Notes: generated by a model from the letters alone, not told the origin. A stretch of 64,000 nt of DNA from UBA12202 sp002691725 (GCA_965660675.1 CBFIAU010000009.1:58266-122265), one strand, 5' to 3'. Numbered from the stretch's first letter, positions 44,527-53,609 are shown. Made by a program: numbers and translations.

Positions 44527-45381
44527 CTAGTGCACCAAGACCAAAGGCCGTGATGCATGATCAACAAAATGTTGAGTCACTCCTCCTAATACTCTCTCAA
44601 AATACTGATTATTACCATAGGCACCTAAAATAATTATTTCAGCTCCACATGATACACTTACTTTCATTAAAGACGATCCGATAGAACCAGACGCCTCAAC
44701 CATGATAATATCAGACTTGATATCATGCTCACTGAGATATAATTGAAGCTCCTCAGGTGGTATCTGAACATGATCATTTCCGACCGTTAAGATATTCACC
44801 TTCTTAGCAATTTTCATTAGCCATAAAGATTGAGCAACCGCACGTGTGGCTTCAATTGATCCATCCCAGCACAAAGCGATCTGATCAAATCCCATACTCT
44901 CATCTGGCATCGTGTCATCACACATATAAACTGGTCTGCCTGTGTGAAAGAGAGCTGCTTTGAGCGTATTTGCACCCAAATTACGATCAACCTCAGGCTT
45001 TGCGACAACAACAATATCAGCAAGACGGCCATGCCGACGCACCACGTCAACTTGCCTGCCTTCGGCTTCGATAAACTGCGCGGTAACGGCATCAGGGATA
45101 GGTTTATCTGACATTTTAACGCCAGCTGAGGCACAGATTGCCTCAACCTCTTTGCGCATAACTGTTTCCGCCATATTAAGAACAGATGCCGATTGCGTCA
45201 TAATCTGGGCTTTCATATCACGCGACATCGGAACGCCGTAGGGAAGCATATCTTCGGGTCGTAAGCGGCAATGCGTCACAATAATATGGGCATTGACGTT
45301 ATTGGCTAGAGATATCGCGTGACGCAAAACACGTTCTGCGTTGCCATCATCTCTAACAGGAACAACTACCCTATTTATCAT
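44527..45381 (-). CDS. Tandem universal stress protein
   Basis: A 284-residue protein with two Usp domains (about 1-145 and 150-284). The second has the ATP-binding type motif G-2x-G-9x-G-G in GAYGNNQYFERVLGGVT; in the first the motif is not evident. Such proteins respond to stress or carbon status; the ligand is probably ATP. GGGAGG precedes ATG 45381. It is the last gene of the gntR-oxc/frc/formyltransferase/fhs run, 36 bp after fhs. Confidence 0.85.
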   Translation of the reverse strand: MINRVVVPVRDDGNAERVLRHAISLANNVNAHIIVTHCRLRPEDMLPYGVPMSRDMKAQIMTQSASVLNMAETVMRKEVEAICASAGVKMSDKPIPDAVTAQFIEAEGRQVDVVRRHGRLADIVVVAKPEVDRNLGANTLKAALFHTGRPVYMCDDTMPDESMGFDQIALCWDGSIEATRAVAQSLWLMKIAKKVNILTVGNDHVQIPPEELQLYLSEHDIKSDIIMVEASGSIGSSLMKVSVSCGAEIIILGAYGNNQYFERVLGGVTQHFVDHASRPLVLVH

Positions 45382-45417
45382 TGCCGCCTCCCCATGTTCT
45401 GTATGGTTTTCTATGGT

Positions 45418-47094
45418 TTAGAATAGCCCCTCAATCAGACCATCATTATTAATATGGATACTTTCTGCTGCCGGCACTCTAGGCAGACCAGGCATTGTCA
45501 TAATCTCACCACAGACGACCACAACAAAGCCCGCGCCTGCGGATAACCTAACCTCACGAATAGGCAGGCTATGGCCTGTCGGCGCCCCACGCTTGTTAGG
45601 GTCTGTTGTAAAGCTGTACTGAGTTTTTGCCATACATACCGGTAATTTGCCGTAGCCTTGCTCTTCCCAGGATTTGAGCTGATCAAGCAGCTTCTGATCA
45701 GCAACAACCTCATCGGCACGATAGATTTCCTTGGCAATCGTTTCGATTTTTTCAAACAAGCTCATTTCAATCGGATAAAGCGGCTTATATTGTGTTGGTG
45801 TCGTCTCAATCATTTTGACAACGCTATTTGCCAATTCTTCTGACCCGGCGCTACCATCAGCCCAGTGCCGACAAACAATAGCCTGACCACCCTGACTTTG
45901 AACAAAGTCTTGCAGGGCGGCGATCTCAGCATCGGTATCACTGTAAAAATGGTTAATAGCAACAACCGCAGGAACACCAAACTTAGCAATGTTTTCCATA
46001 TGCCGACCAAGGTTAGGACATCCGGCCTTGACCGCCTCAACATTTTCTTCACCCAGATCAGCCTTAGCAACGCCGCCATTCATTTTCATAGCGCGAACAG
46101 TCGCCACGATAACGGTTGCATCTGGCGTCAACCCAGCTTGCCGACATTTAATATCAAGGAACTTTTCCGCCCCAAGGTCAGCACCAAATCCAGCCTCAGT
46201 CACGACATAATCAGCGAGTTTCAGGGCTGTTTTAGTTGCAATAACAGAATTACAGCCATGGGCAATATTGGCGAAAGGGCCACCATGTACAAAAGCCGGA
46301 TTATTTTCCAATGTCTGCACCAGATTAGGCTGCATCGCTTGCTGCAATAGAACCGTCATCGCGCCATCGGCCTTAATATCACGGCAGAAAACAGGGCTAC
46401 GATCACGGCGATAGGCAACAATAATATCTCCCAGACGGCGTTCAAGATCAGCCAGATCATTAGCCAGGCAGAGAATAGCCATGACCTCTGATGCAACGGT
46501 GATATCAAAGCCAGCTTCACGGGGGAAGCCGTTGGCAACACCGCCAAGGCTGCATGTGATCTGGCGCAAAGCACGATCATTCATATCAAGGACACGCCGG
46601 AAGGCGACACGGCGAACATCAATACCCTGCTCATTGCCCCAATAAATATGGTTATCAATCAATGCCGCCAGCAAGTTATGCGCGGATGTAATGGCATGAA
46701 AATCACCTGTAAAATGCAGGTTCATTTCTTCCATTGGCACAACTTGAGAATAGCCTCCCCCTGCGGCGCCGCCTTTCATCCCAAAGCACGGCCCCAGCGA
46801 GGCTTCACGAATGCAAATAGCGGCTTTCTTGCCGATCCGATTAAGCCCATCACCAAGCCCAACCGTGGTTGTGGTTTTGCCCTCACCTGCTGGGGTGGGG
46901 TTAATAGCCGTCACCAGAATCAGCTTGCCATTTTCGTGGCCATCAAGGCTTTTGATGAAGGGTTCAGATACCTTTGCCTTATCATGACCAAAAGGCAACA
47001 GATGTTCATAAGGGATGCCAAGCTTCTCACCAATCTCCTGGATTGGTTTCTTTTTAGCTTCGCGGGCGATTTCGATATCAGATTTGTAGCTCAC
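45418..47094 (-). CDS. fhs: Formate-tetrahydrofolate ligase
   Basis: A 558-residue enzyme that makes 10-formyl-THF from formate, ATP and THF. The P-loop-like NPTPAGEGKTTTTVGL lies near residue 66, and the REASLGPCFGMKGGAAGGGYSQV and GGPFANIAHGCNSV blocks are typical. Translation starts at GTG 47094 after AGGAAAC. It follows the formyltransferase-like gene by 21 bp and precedes usp. In this operon it would take formate released from formyl-CoA into the folate pool, or run in reverse to make ATP. Confidence 0.96.
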   Translation of the reverse strand: MSYKSDIEIAREAKKKPIQEIGEKLGIPYEHLLPFGHDKAKVSEPFIKSLDGHENGKLILVTAINPTPAGEGKTTTTVGLGDGLNRIGKKAAICIREASLGPCFGMKGGAAGGGYSQVVPMEEMNLHFTGDFHAITSAHNLLAALIDNHIYWGNEQGIDVRRVAFRRVLDMNDRALRQITCSLGGVANGFPREAGFDITVASEVMAILCLANDLADLERRLGDIIVAYRRDRSPVFCRDIKADGAMTVLLQQAMQPNLVQTLENNPAFVHGGPFANIAHGCNSVIATKTALKLADYVVTEAGFGADLGAEKFLDIKCRQAGLTPDATVIVATVRAMKMNGGVAKADLGEENVEAVKAGCPNLGRHMENIAKFGVPAVVAINHFYSDTDAEIAALQDFVQSQGGQAIVCRHWADGSAGSEELANSVVKMIETTPTQYKPLYPIEMSLFEKIETIAKEIYRADEVVADQKLLDQLKSWEEQGYGKLPVCMAKTQYSFTTDPNKRGAPTGHSLPIREVRLSAGAGFVVVVCGEIMTMPGLPRVPAAESIHINNDGLIEGLF

Positions 47095-47115
47095 AGTAGT
47101 TTCCTATACATTGAT

Positions 47116-48030
47116 TTATTGACCAAGAGTTGCACCATTTTGAAGAGAGACCATTGATGCCCATTCCGAAGCTGGAATTTTACCACTTCCTTCCGGTCGA
47201 ACACGTTTGATCAGAATACGCCCACCATTACCTTGGACGACTACCCCCTCATCGGAGACGTCTATAATCTCGCCGGGAGTCCCATCACCATCCATTCTGG
47301 CAGCGTCGTAAATTTTAACCTCAGCACCAGCCAGAGTTGTCCACGCACCAGGCGCCGGATTGGCAGCACGGATGGTGTTATAGGTTTCGGCAACCGGCTT
47401 CGTCCAATCGAGCTTCGCGCAATCCTTATTGAACCAGCCTTCATAAGTGCCATCTTCAAGCCGCTGATCATGCTTAATGATGACGCCTGCCTTAACCATA
47501 TCAAGGCCTTCCATCATCGCATCTACCCCCATCGGGAACAGCTTTTTGAAATAAATATCACCAAGCGTTTCATCAGGGCCAATGGGGCAGGTTTTCTGGA
47601 GCATAATCGGGCCTTCATCAAGTCCGTCATCAGGCCAGAAAATCGTCAATCCGGTATGGGTTTTTCCCATGGCAATCGGCCAATTGATAGATGATGGGCC
47701 ACGATGCTGCGGGCAAAGCGATGGATGATATTGAAACGTGCCATAAGTCGGTGCCTCTCGCACCGCCTCTGGAACAAACTTCAACACATATGCCATTAAA
47801 CAAACATCAGAATTGAAAGACTGCATTAATTCAAGCGCTTCTGGTGTTTTCCACGATGCTGGCTGATGCAGCGGGATGCCTTTTTCCTTGGCTAACAGAG
47901 CTAACGGGTCTTCGGGCTTGCCTTCTTTCGTTGGAGCACAACAAACAGCAACCACATCTTCGCCTCTTTCCAGCAGTTTATTTAATACCGCTTCGCCAAA
48001 GGCTTGTTGTCCGTGTAATACGATACGCAT
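47116..48030 (-). CDS. Formyltransferase-domain protein (10-formyl-THF hydrolase/dehydrogenase N-domain-like)
   Basis: A 304-residue protein with an N-terminal formyltransferase domain (about 1-185) and an Fmt C-terminal-type domain (about 205-295). The active-site block YHPSLCPQHRGPSSINWP, followed by TIFWPDDGLDEGPIMLQKTC, resembles the N-terminal 10-formyl-THF hydrolase domain of ALDH1L more than Met-tRNA formyltransferase. The His in YHPSL and the Asp in PDDGLDEG fit the catalytic pair. It may hydrolyse 10-formyl-THF or move formyl between CoA and THF; the latter is speculation. It sits 27 bp after frc. Confidence 0.75.
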   Translation of the reverse strand: MRIVLHGQQAFGEAVLNKLLERGEDVVAVCCAPTKEGKPEDPLALLAKEKGIPLHQPASWKTPEALELMQSFNSDVCLMAYVLKFVPEAVREAPTYGTFQYHPSLCPQHRGPSSINWPIAMGKTHTGLTIFWPDDGLDEGPIMLQKTCPIGPDETLGDIYFKKLFPMGVDAMMEGLDMVKAGVIIKHDQRLEDGTYEGWFNKDCAKLDWTKPVAETYNTIRAANPAPGAWTTLAGAEVKIYDAARMDGDGTPGEIIDVSDEGVVVQGNGGRILIKRVRPEGSGKIPASEWASMVSLQNGATLGQ

Positions 48031-48057
48031 TATTAGTATCCCCTTTTGATCAGCAGG

Positions 48058-49320
48058 TTATTTGGCTTCACCAACGGCACCTGATGACACGATATTTTCA
48101 ACCTCATTATCATCATAATGCAAGACATCTTTTAATATTTCCAACGTATGTTCCCCTAACAAAGGTGACCGTGATACCTCAACAGGACTTGCCGATAGTT
48201 TAATCGGGCAACCAACAGAAATATACTCCCCACGTTCAGGATGATCGACTTTCACCAATGTCCCTGTTTCATATAGCCCATCGTCTTCGGCAATTTCTTT
48301 CATCGACAGAATAGGCCCAACAGGAATATCAAGCGGATTACATAAATCCATCACTTCAAACTTCGATTTAGTCATTGTCCACGTTTCAATACGCTCAAAA
48401 ATCTGGTTCAGTTTATCGAGCCGTTCAGGAGGAGATGCAAAACCTTCTGCGGTTTTCCAATCTGGCTCACCAATCAGATCACAGACTTTTTCCCACACCG
48501 CCGCTTGAATAATAAAATATGTGTATGCATTTGGATCAGTCTCCCAGCCCTTACATTTTAAGATACGGCCAGGCTGACCACCACCCGAATCATTGCCCGA
48601 ACGAGGCGTCGCCTCACCAAATGGAATGCCCTCACCAAATTGCGAATATTCTTTTAGCGGTCCTGCATCAAGACGTTGCTGATCACGCATTTTTACCCGT
48701 GCCAAATTAAGCACAGCATCCTGCATGGCAACACTCACACGCTGACCAAGGCCTGACTTTTCACGATGGAAAAGCGCCGTGACAATACCAAGACAAAGAT
48801 GCAGCCCAGTGCCCGAATCGCCGATTTGTGCGCCTGTTACCAATGGCGGGCCATCCAGAAACCCTGTGGTAGAGGCAGAGCCGCCAGCGCATTGCGCCAC
48901 GTTCTCATAAACCTTACAATCGGCGTATTGACCAGGCCCAAAACCCTTGATTGACGCCATAATAATACGAGGATTAATCTCATGAACGCGGTCCCAGCCA
49001 AAGCCCATTCTATCCAACGCACCAGGGGCAAAGTTTTCCACCAACACATCACATTCCTTGATCAATCTGGTCAGCACTTCTTTGCCAGTTTCGTTCTTTG
49101 AGTTCAGCTCAATAGACCGTTTATTATGATTTAGCATGGTAAAATACAGACTGTCAGCGCCCGGCTTATCGACAAGCTGTTTACGGGTTGCATCACCGAC
49201 ACCGGGGCGCTCCACCTTGATTACATCAGCGCCAAACCAGCCAAGTATCTGCGTGCAAGTCGGCCCTGACTGCACATGAGTAAAGTCAAGAACTTTTATT
49301 CCTTCTAATGCTTTCATCAT
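48058..49320 (-). CDS. frc: Formyl-CoA:oxalate CoA-transferase
   Basis: A 420-residue class III CoA-transferase. It moves CoA from formyl-CoA (or another donor) to oxalate, making oxalyl-CoA. It has KVLDFTHVQSGPTCTQILGWFGADVIKVERP, the catalytic Asp in SVAMQDAVLNLARVKMRDQQ, and the glycine loop SGGGQPGRILKCKGWE that closes over the active site in Frc. ATG 49320 is preferred; alternatives lie at 49332 and 49317. The next upstream gene is the oxalyl-CoA decarboxylase, which makes formyl-CoA, so the pair forms a cycle. Confidence 0.93.
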   Translation of the reverse strand: MMKALEGIKVLDFTHVQSGPTCTQILGWFGADVIKVERPGVGDATRKQLVDKPGADSLYFTMLNHNKRSIELNSKNETGKEVLTRLIKECDVLVENFAPGALDRMGFGWDRVHEINPRIIMASIKGFGPGQYADCKVYENVAQCAGGSASTTGFLDGPPLVTGAQIGDSGTGLHLCLGIVTALFHREKSGLGQRVSVAMQDAVLNLARVKMRDQQRLDAGPLKEYSQFGEGIPFGEATPRSGNDSGGGQPGRILKCKGWETDPNAYTYFIIQAAVWEKVCDLIGEPDWKTAEGFASPPERLDKLNQIFERIETWTMTKSKFEVMDLCNPLDIPVGPILSMKEIAEDDGLYETGTLVKVDHPERGEYISVGCPIKLSASPVEVSRSPLLGEHTLEILKDVLHYDDNEVENIVSSGAVGEAK

Positions 49321-49389
49321 TTTAATTACCATCCATTCTAAAAACCATTCAGGTCATCATTACTATCTATCCAAATGGCAATAATCCAA

Positions 49390-52092
49390 TTATGATTTTG
49401 CCTTATTCTGCATCACAATACTTTGCGGATTGAGATTACCAATTCGGCCGCTTTCGGTACCTGCGCCCTCATCAATAATGGCATTAACCAGAGTAGGCTT
49501 GCCTGATGCCAAGGCCTCTCTCACCGCACGGCCAAGCTCATCCGTATTTGTGGCATAAACGCCTACACCACCAAAGGCTTGCATCATCATGTCATAACGT
49601 GAATCTTTAACAAAAACGGTTGGGGCAACATCATCGCCGCCTGTCGGGTTTGTATCCGTACCGCGATAAATCCCGTTATTATTAAAGACGACAATACAGA
49701 CGGGCAGGTTGTAGCGGCAGATCGTTTCAATCTCCATTCCAGAGAAACCAAAAGCGCTATCGCCTTCGATAGCCAGAACCTGCTTGCCCGTTTCAATAGC
49801 CGCCGCAACTGACGCCCCTTGACCGATACCCATGATCCCCCATGTGCCGACATCAACCCGGTGCCGCGGTTTATAGATATCAATAATGCTCCGCGCAAAA
49901 TCAAGCGTGTTAGCGCCTTCATTGACCAGAATAACATCAGGATTATCCTTAATCACATTACGCAGTGAGCCAAGCGCACCATGATAATCCATCGGCACGG
50001 CATTGCTCATCAACTTAGATGCCATTTTTTCCAGATTAACCGATTTCTTTTCGGTAATAGCACCAATCCAGTCAGCCGGAGGCTTCTGCCAGTTTGATCC
50101 CAGCGCATCATTCATCAAGCGCAGGCAAGAGCCTATATCGCCAACAAGTGGCGCGGCAATTTCAACATTGCTGTCCATTTCGCGAGGTTCAATATCTACA
50201 TGGATAAAGGTTTTTGCGCCCGGCGCTCCCCATGTTTTACCCTTACCATGCGACAACAGCCAGTTAAGCCGCGCCCCGACCAGCATAACGACATCAGCCT
50301 CTTTCAGAACCAGTGACCGCGCCGCCGCCGCCGATTGCGGATGATCATCAGGCAGTAGCCCCTTTGCCATACTCATGGGCAGATACGGCATGCCGCTGTT
50401 TTCAACAAAGGTTTTAATCAGCTCATCTTCTTGGGCATAAGCGGCACCTTTACCGATAATCAATAACGGCTTTTTTGCGCTCTTCAAAACATCTACCGCA
50501 CGAGTAATCGCTTCTGGTGCTGGCAATTGTGCGGGGGCTGGATCAATGACCTTGACCAGCGATGCTTTGCCCTTATCGGCATCCATCACTTGTGAGAATA
50601 ATTGCGCCGGAAGGTCCAAATAAACACCGCCCGGACGACCCGAACATGCGGCTCTAATGGCTCTTGCAACGCCGATACCAATATCTTCCGCATGCAAGAC
50701 ACGAAACGCCGCCTTACATAACGGCTTGGCAATAGCAAGCTGATCCATTTCCTCATAATCGCCTTGCTGAAGATCAACAATCTCGCGTTCTGATGAGCCG
50801 CTGATCAAGATCATAGGAAAACAATTCGTTGTGGCATTAGCCAATGCCGTCAAACCATTAAGAAACCCCGGCGCCGACACGGTAAGCGCGACCCCCGGCT
50901 TTTTCGTCAGGTAACCCGCAATCGATGCAGCATAACCAGCATGTTGTTCATGACGAAATGAGATGACGCGCATGCCCTCAGCCTGTGCAATCCGGCCCAG
51001 ATCAGTAATTGGAATTCCAGGAACATTGTAAATAGTGTTGATATCATTGAGTTTTAACGCATCAACAACAAGATGAAATCCATCTGTCAAATGTGCTACA
51101 TCGGTATCCTGTTCAGTAATCGCCTGATCAGACATAGAAGGCTCCTCTTTTTTATCATTTGGTGTCATAGGTTGTGGTTTAGAAAATGGCTGTGGCTCAG
51201 ATATGGTCAGGGCGGCGGTCTGGACGCTAGCCTGTGCTTTATGTTGGCTGGCTGATACCGCACCAATATCACTGACAATTTTATCCTGATCACTATCCCG
51301 CGTCATTTCAGGGATAGCCTTATCAGAACTGGAACCGGGTTCAGTATCGGCGTTAGCTTTATCTGCGCCATCTACATCTGCGCCATCTTCATCTGTGCCA
51401 TCTTCGCCATTAGAAAAAATGGTCCAGCGCAATTTAATATGATCATGTAAACGCATGGTATGTTCACGGACTAACGTGGCCGCAAGATCAGCATCTCTGG
51501 CCTCAAGCGCTTCAATGATTTGCATGTGATCTGAAACTGATTTAACCGCGCGATCATCTTCATGAATGGCACGCCGTCTGATCGCCGCCATCTGCATGAA
51601 CAACTGATCTGTTGTTGTTTTCAGGAGCGCACAGCCTGATAATTCTAAAATCGTCTGATGAAATGTGATATTGGCATCTGAATATTCACTAATTGGAATG
51701 GAATTGCTTTCGCCTATGCTGCCTTGCGCGAATCGCCGAAGCAATAACAGATCATCATCGCTGGCTTTTTCGGTGACCAACCGCGCCGCCATGCTTTCCA
51801 AAGCTGCCCATGTGATCACCATTTCAAGAATCTCAGTCATCGTCTTGCGGTGAATAAAGACACCCTTGCGCGGGATAATTTCAACAAGTCCGTCCTGCGC
51901 CAGCCGTGCCAAAACTTCTCTAATTGGCGTCCGGGATACGCCAAGTTGCGCCGCAAGCTGACGCTCATCAAGGCGCAAATCATCATCTGACCCATAGATG
52001 TCAATCCCGAGAATATGATCACGGAGAACACCATAAAGATGATCTTTAATCGTAAAGTCATTAGAGATTGGTTTAAGCTTGAGCTTACTCAC
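49390..52092 (-). CDS. oxc: GntR/FCD regulator continuous in frame with oxalyl-CoA decarboxylase
   Basis: One open frame of 900 codons with two parts. Residues 1-225 are a GntR regulator: a winged helix with LDERQLAAQLGVSRTPIREV (41-60), and an FCD domain with ligand-type residues Asn141, His145, His189 and His211. Residues 226-319 are an acidic then Pro/Gln-rich linker. Residues 320-900 are a full oxalyl-CoA decarboxylase, a ThDP enzyme with FRHEQHAGYAASIAGY and GDSAFGFSGMEIETICRYN. It converts oxalyl-CoA to formyl-CoA and CO2. GTG 52092 has GGGGGA upstream; GTG 52152 is an alternative. An internal ATG at 51135 has a strong GAGGAG, so Oxc may also be made alone. Confidence 0.85.
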   Translation of the reverse strand: MSKLKLKPISNDFTIKDHLYGVLRDHILGIDIYGSDDDLRLDERQLAAQLGVSRTPIREVLARLAQDGLVEIIPRKGVFIHRKTMTEILEMVITWAALESMAARLVTEKASDDDLLLLRRFAQGSIGESNSIPISEYSDANITFHQTILELSGCALLKTTTDQLFMQMAAIRRRAIHEDDRAVKSVSDHMQIIEALEARDADLAATLVREHTMRLHDHIKLRWTIFSNGEDGTDEDGADVDGADKANADTEPGSSSDKAIPEMTRDSDQDKIVSDIGAVSASQHKAQASVQTAALTISEPQPFSKPQPMTPNDKKEEPSMSDQAITEQDTDVAHLTDGFHLVVDALKLNDINTIYNVPGIPITDLGRIAQAEGMRVISFRHEQHAGYAASIAGYLTKKPGVALTVSAPGFLNGLTALANATTNCFPMILISGSSEREIVDLQQGDYEEMDQLAIAKPLCKAAFRVLHAEDIGIGVARAIRAACSGRPGGVYLDLPAQLFSQVMDADKGKASLVKVIDPAPAQLPAPEAITRAVDVLKSAKKPLLIIGKGAAYAQEDELIKTFVENSGMPYLPMSMAKGLLPDDHPQSAAAARSLVLKEADVVMLVGARLNWLLSHGKGKTWGAPGAKTFIHVDIEPREMDSNVEIAAPLVGDIGSCLRLMNDALGSNWQKPPADWIGAITEKKSVNLEKMASKLMSNAVPMDYHGALGSLRNVIKDNPDVILVNEGANTLDFARSIIDIYKPRHRVDVGTWGIMGIGQGASVAAAIETGKQVLAIEGDSAFGFSGMEIETICRYNLPVCIVVFNNNGIYRGTDTNPTGGDDVAPTVFVKDSRYDMMMQAFGGVGVYATNTDELGRAVREALASGKPTLVNAIIDEGAGTESGRIGNLNPQSIVMQNKAKS
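51142..51147 (-). promoter_or_regulatory. oxc: Internal ribosome binding site before the Oxc domain
   Basis: GAGGAG sits six bases before ATG 51135 (Met320 of the long frame), where the Oxc homology begins. It would let a 581-residue Oxc be made separately from the GntR-Oxc polypeptide. Confidence 0.75.
51361..51405 (-). repeat. In-frame 15-bp tandem repeat in the GntR-Oxc linker
   Basis: Plus-strand units atctgcgccatctac (51361), atctgcgccatcttc (51376) and atctgtgccatcttc (51391), plus a partial copy. They encode D-G-A-D-V, D-G-A-D-E and D-G-T-D-E in the acidic linker between the FCD domain and Oxc. Confidence 0.9.
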
Positions 52093-52167
52093 CTCAGATA
52101 TTCCCCCAAAACCTTCAGCAAACAGACAAAATAACAATTGATAATCTTGCACTAATTACACTAAAAA

Positions 52168-52180
52168 TACAATATACCAA
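52168..52180 (-). promoter_or_regulatory. Candidate GntR half-operator upstream of gntR-oxc
   Basis: Minus strand TTGGTATATTGTA, 76-88 bp upstream of the GTG 52092. Its TTGGTATA half matches the palindrome at 52303-52312 except that the right half is degraded. FCD-type GntR sites often have a GTATAC core. This is suggestive only. Confidence 0.35.
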
Positions 52181-52302
52181 AGAAAAACTTCGTCAAGCCT
52201 GACATTACAGAATCTGCACTATTATTATATTTCAACATGTTAGCATTATAATTGGGATAATCTTTAATGCATTGTCTGTTCCGACTTGAAAAAAAGATTG
52301 TC

Positions 52303-52312
52303 TGGTATACCA
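52303..52312. promoter_or_regulatory. TGGTATACCA palindrome between gntR-oxc and sucC
   Basis: A perfect 10-bp palindrome in the 310-bp divergent gap 52093-52402, 91 bp upstream of sucC. The form fits operators of FCD-type GntR proteins. Apart from this and the half-site at 52168, the gap is AT-rich and shows no gene. Confidence 0.45.
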
Positions 52313-52402
52313 TGGCATAACCAATAAGTAGGCTGTCATCAAAGCGCTATTTTTGGTCACAACAAACAACGCATTATGACGCGATAATATAAAGGGAAGT
52401 CG

Positions 52403-53599
52403 ATGAATATTCATGAATATCAAGCCAAAGCTATATTAAAGAGCTACGGCGCTTCTGTTGCTGACGGCGCCGTCATCACAGCCGCCAATCAGATTGATCA
52501 AGCTGTTGATTCTATGCCCGGCCCAGTTTGGGTTGTAAAAAGCCAGATTCATGCTGGCGGTAGAGGTAAAGGCAAGTTCAAAGAGCTGTCGGCAGATGCC
52601 AAAGGCGGGGTTCGGGTGAGCTTTTCTGCTGATGAAGCGAAAGGCAATGCCCATGAAATGTATGGAAATACACTTGTTACCGCACAAACAGGTCATAGCG
52701 GCAAGGCCGTTAACCGGCTCTATATAGAAGCTGGCGCGGAGATTGAAAAAGAACTTTATCTGTCTATTCTGGTCGACCGGGCGGTTGGTAAAGTTGCATT
52801 TGTTGTCTCAACCGAAGGCGGAATGGATATTGAAACCGTTGCCCATGACACGCCTGAAAAGATAAATACCGTTCCCATCAATCATAGCACTGGTTGCACC
52901 GATGATGATGCGGCAACGCTTGCTGATGCACTTGGCATGACTGGCACAGCCAAAGACGAAGGCATGGCGCTGTTCAAGTCGCTATATCAGGCCTTTGTTG
53001 AAAAGGATATGAGCCTGCTGGAAATTAACCCATTGATCATCACAGCATCAAATCATGTGCAAGTGCTGGATGCGAAAGTGTCTTTTGATAACAACGCCTT
53101 GTTCCGGCACCCTGATATTGTTGAATTGCGCGATATGTCCGAGGAAGACCCTAAAGAGCTGGAAGCGTCAAAATATGATCTCGCCTATATTGCTCTTGAT
53201 GGTGACATTGGCTGTATGGTGAATGGCGCTGGCCTGGCCATGGCGACCATGGATATCATCAAGCTTTATGGTGCTGAGCCAGCTAACTTTCTGGATGTTG
53301 GGGGTGGCGCTACCACCGAAAAGGTGACCGCCGCCTTCAAGATCATTACCGCAGACCCGAATGTCAAAGGTATTTTAGTCAATATCTTTGGCGGCATTAT
53401 GCGATGTGATGTGATTGCCGAAGGCGTTGTCCAAGCGGCGAAGGATATCGCACTTGCGGTGCCGTTGGTTGTTCGCCTGGAAGGCACAAAGGTCGCTGAA
53501 GGCAAGGCTATTCTTGAGGCAAGCGGGCTTGATTTGATTGCCGCCGATGATCTTAATGATGCGGCAGAAAAAATTGTAAAAGCGGTTAAAGGGAATTAG
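52403..53599 (+). CDS. sucC: Succinyl-CoA synthetase beta subunit
   Basis: A 398-residue ATP-grasp subunit that, with SucD, makes succinyl-CoA or the reverse with ATP/GTP. MNIHEYQAKAILKSYGA, KSQIHAGGRGKGKFKE and LEINPLI are N-terminal ATP-grasp marks. NFLDVGGGATTEKVTAAFKI and LVNIFGGIMRCD belong to the C-terminal ligase domain. Similarity to SucC is close throughout, so I prefer it to malate-CoA ligase MtkA. AAAGGGA precedes the ATG. It is 10 bp before sucD and divergent from the oxalate operon. Confidence 0.93.
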   Translation: MNIHEYQAKAILKSYGASVADGAVITAANQIDQAVDSMPGPVWVVKSQIHAGGRGKGKFKELSADAKGGVRVSFSADEAKGNAHEMYGNTLVTAQTGHSGKAVNRLYIEAGAEIEKELYLSILVDRAVGKVAFVVSTEGGMDIETVAHDTPEKINTVPINHSTGCTDDDAATLADALGMTGTAKDEGMALFKSLYQAFVEKDMSLLEINPLIITASNHVQVLDAKVSFDNNALFRHPDIVELRDMSEEDPKELEASKYDLAYIALDGDIGCMVNGAGLAMATMDIIKLYGAEPANFLDVGGGATTEKVTAAFKIITADPNVKGILVNIFGGIMRCDVIAEGVVQAAKDIALAVPLVVRLEGTKVAEGKAILEASGLDLIAADDLNDAAEKIVKAVKGN

Positions 53600-53609
53600 G
53601 GGCAAGACC

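Noticed and set aside
47116..48030. Methionyl-tRNA formyltransferase (fmt)
   Set aside because: No def gene nearby, and the central block resembles the 10-formyl-THF dehydrogenase N-domain; placed between frc and fhs.
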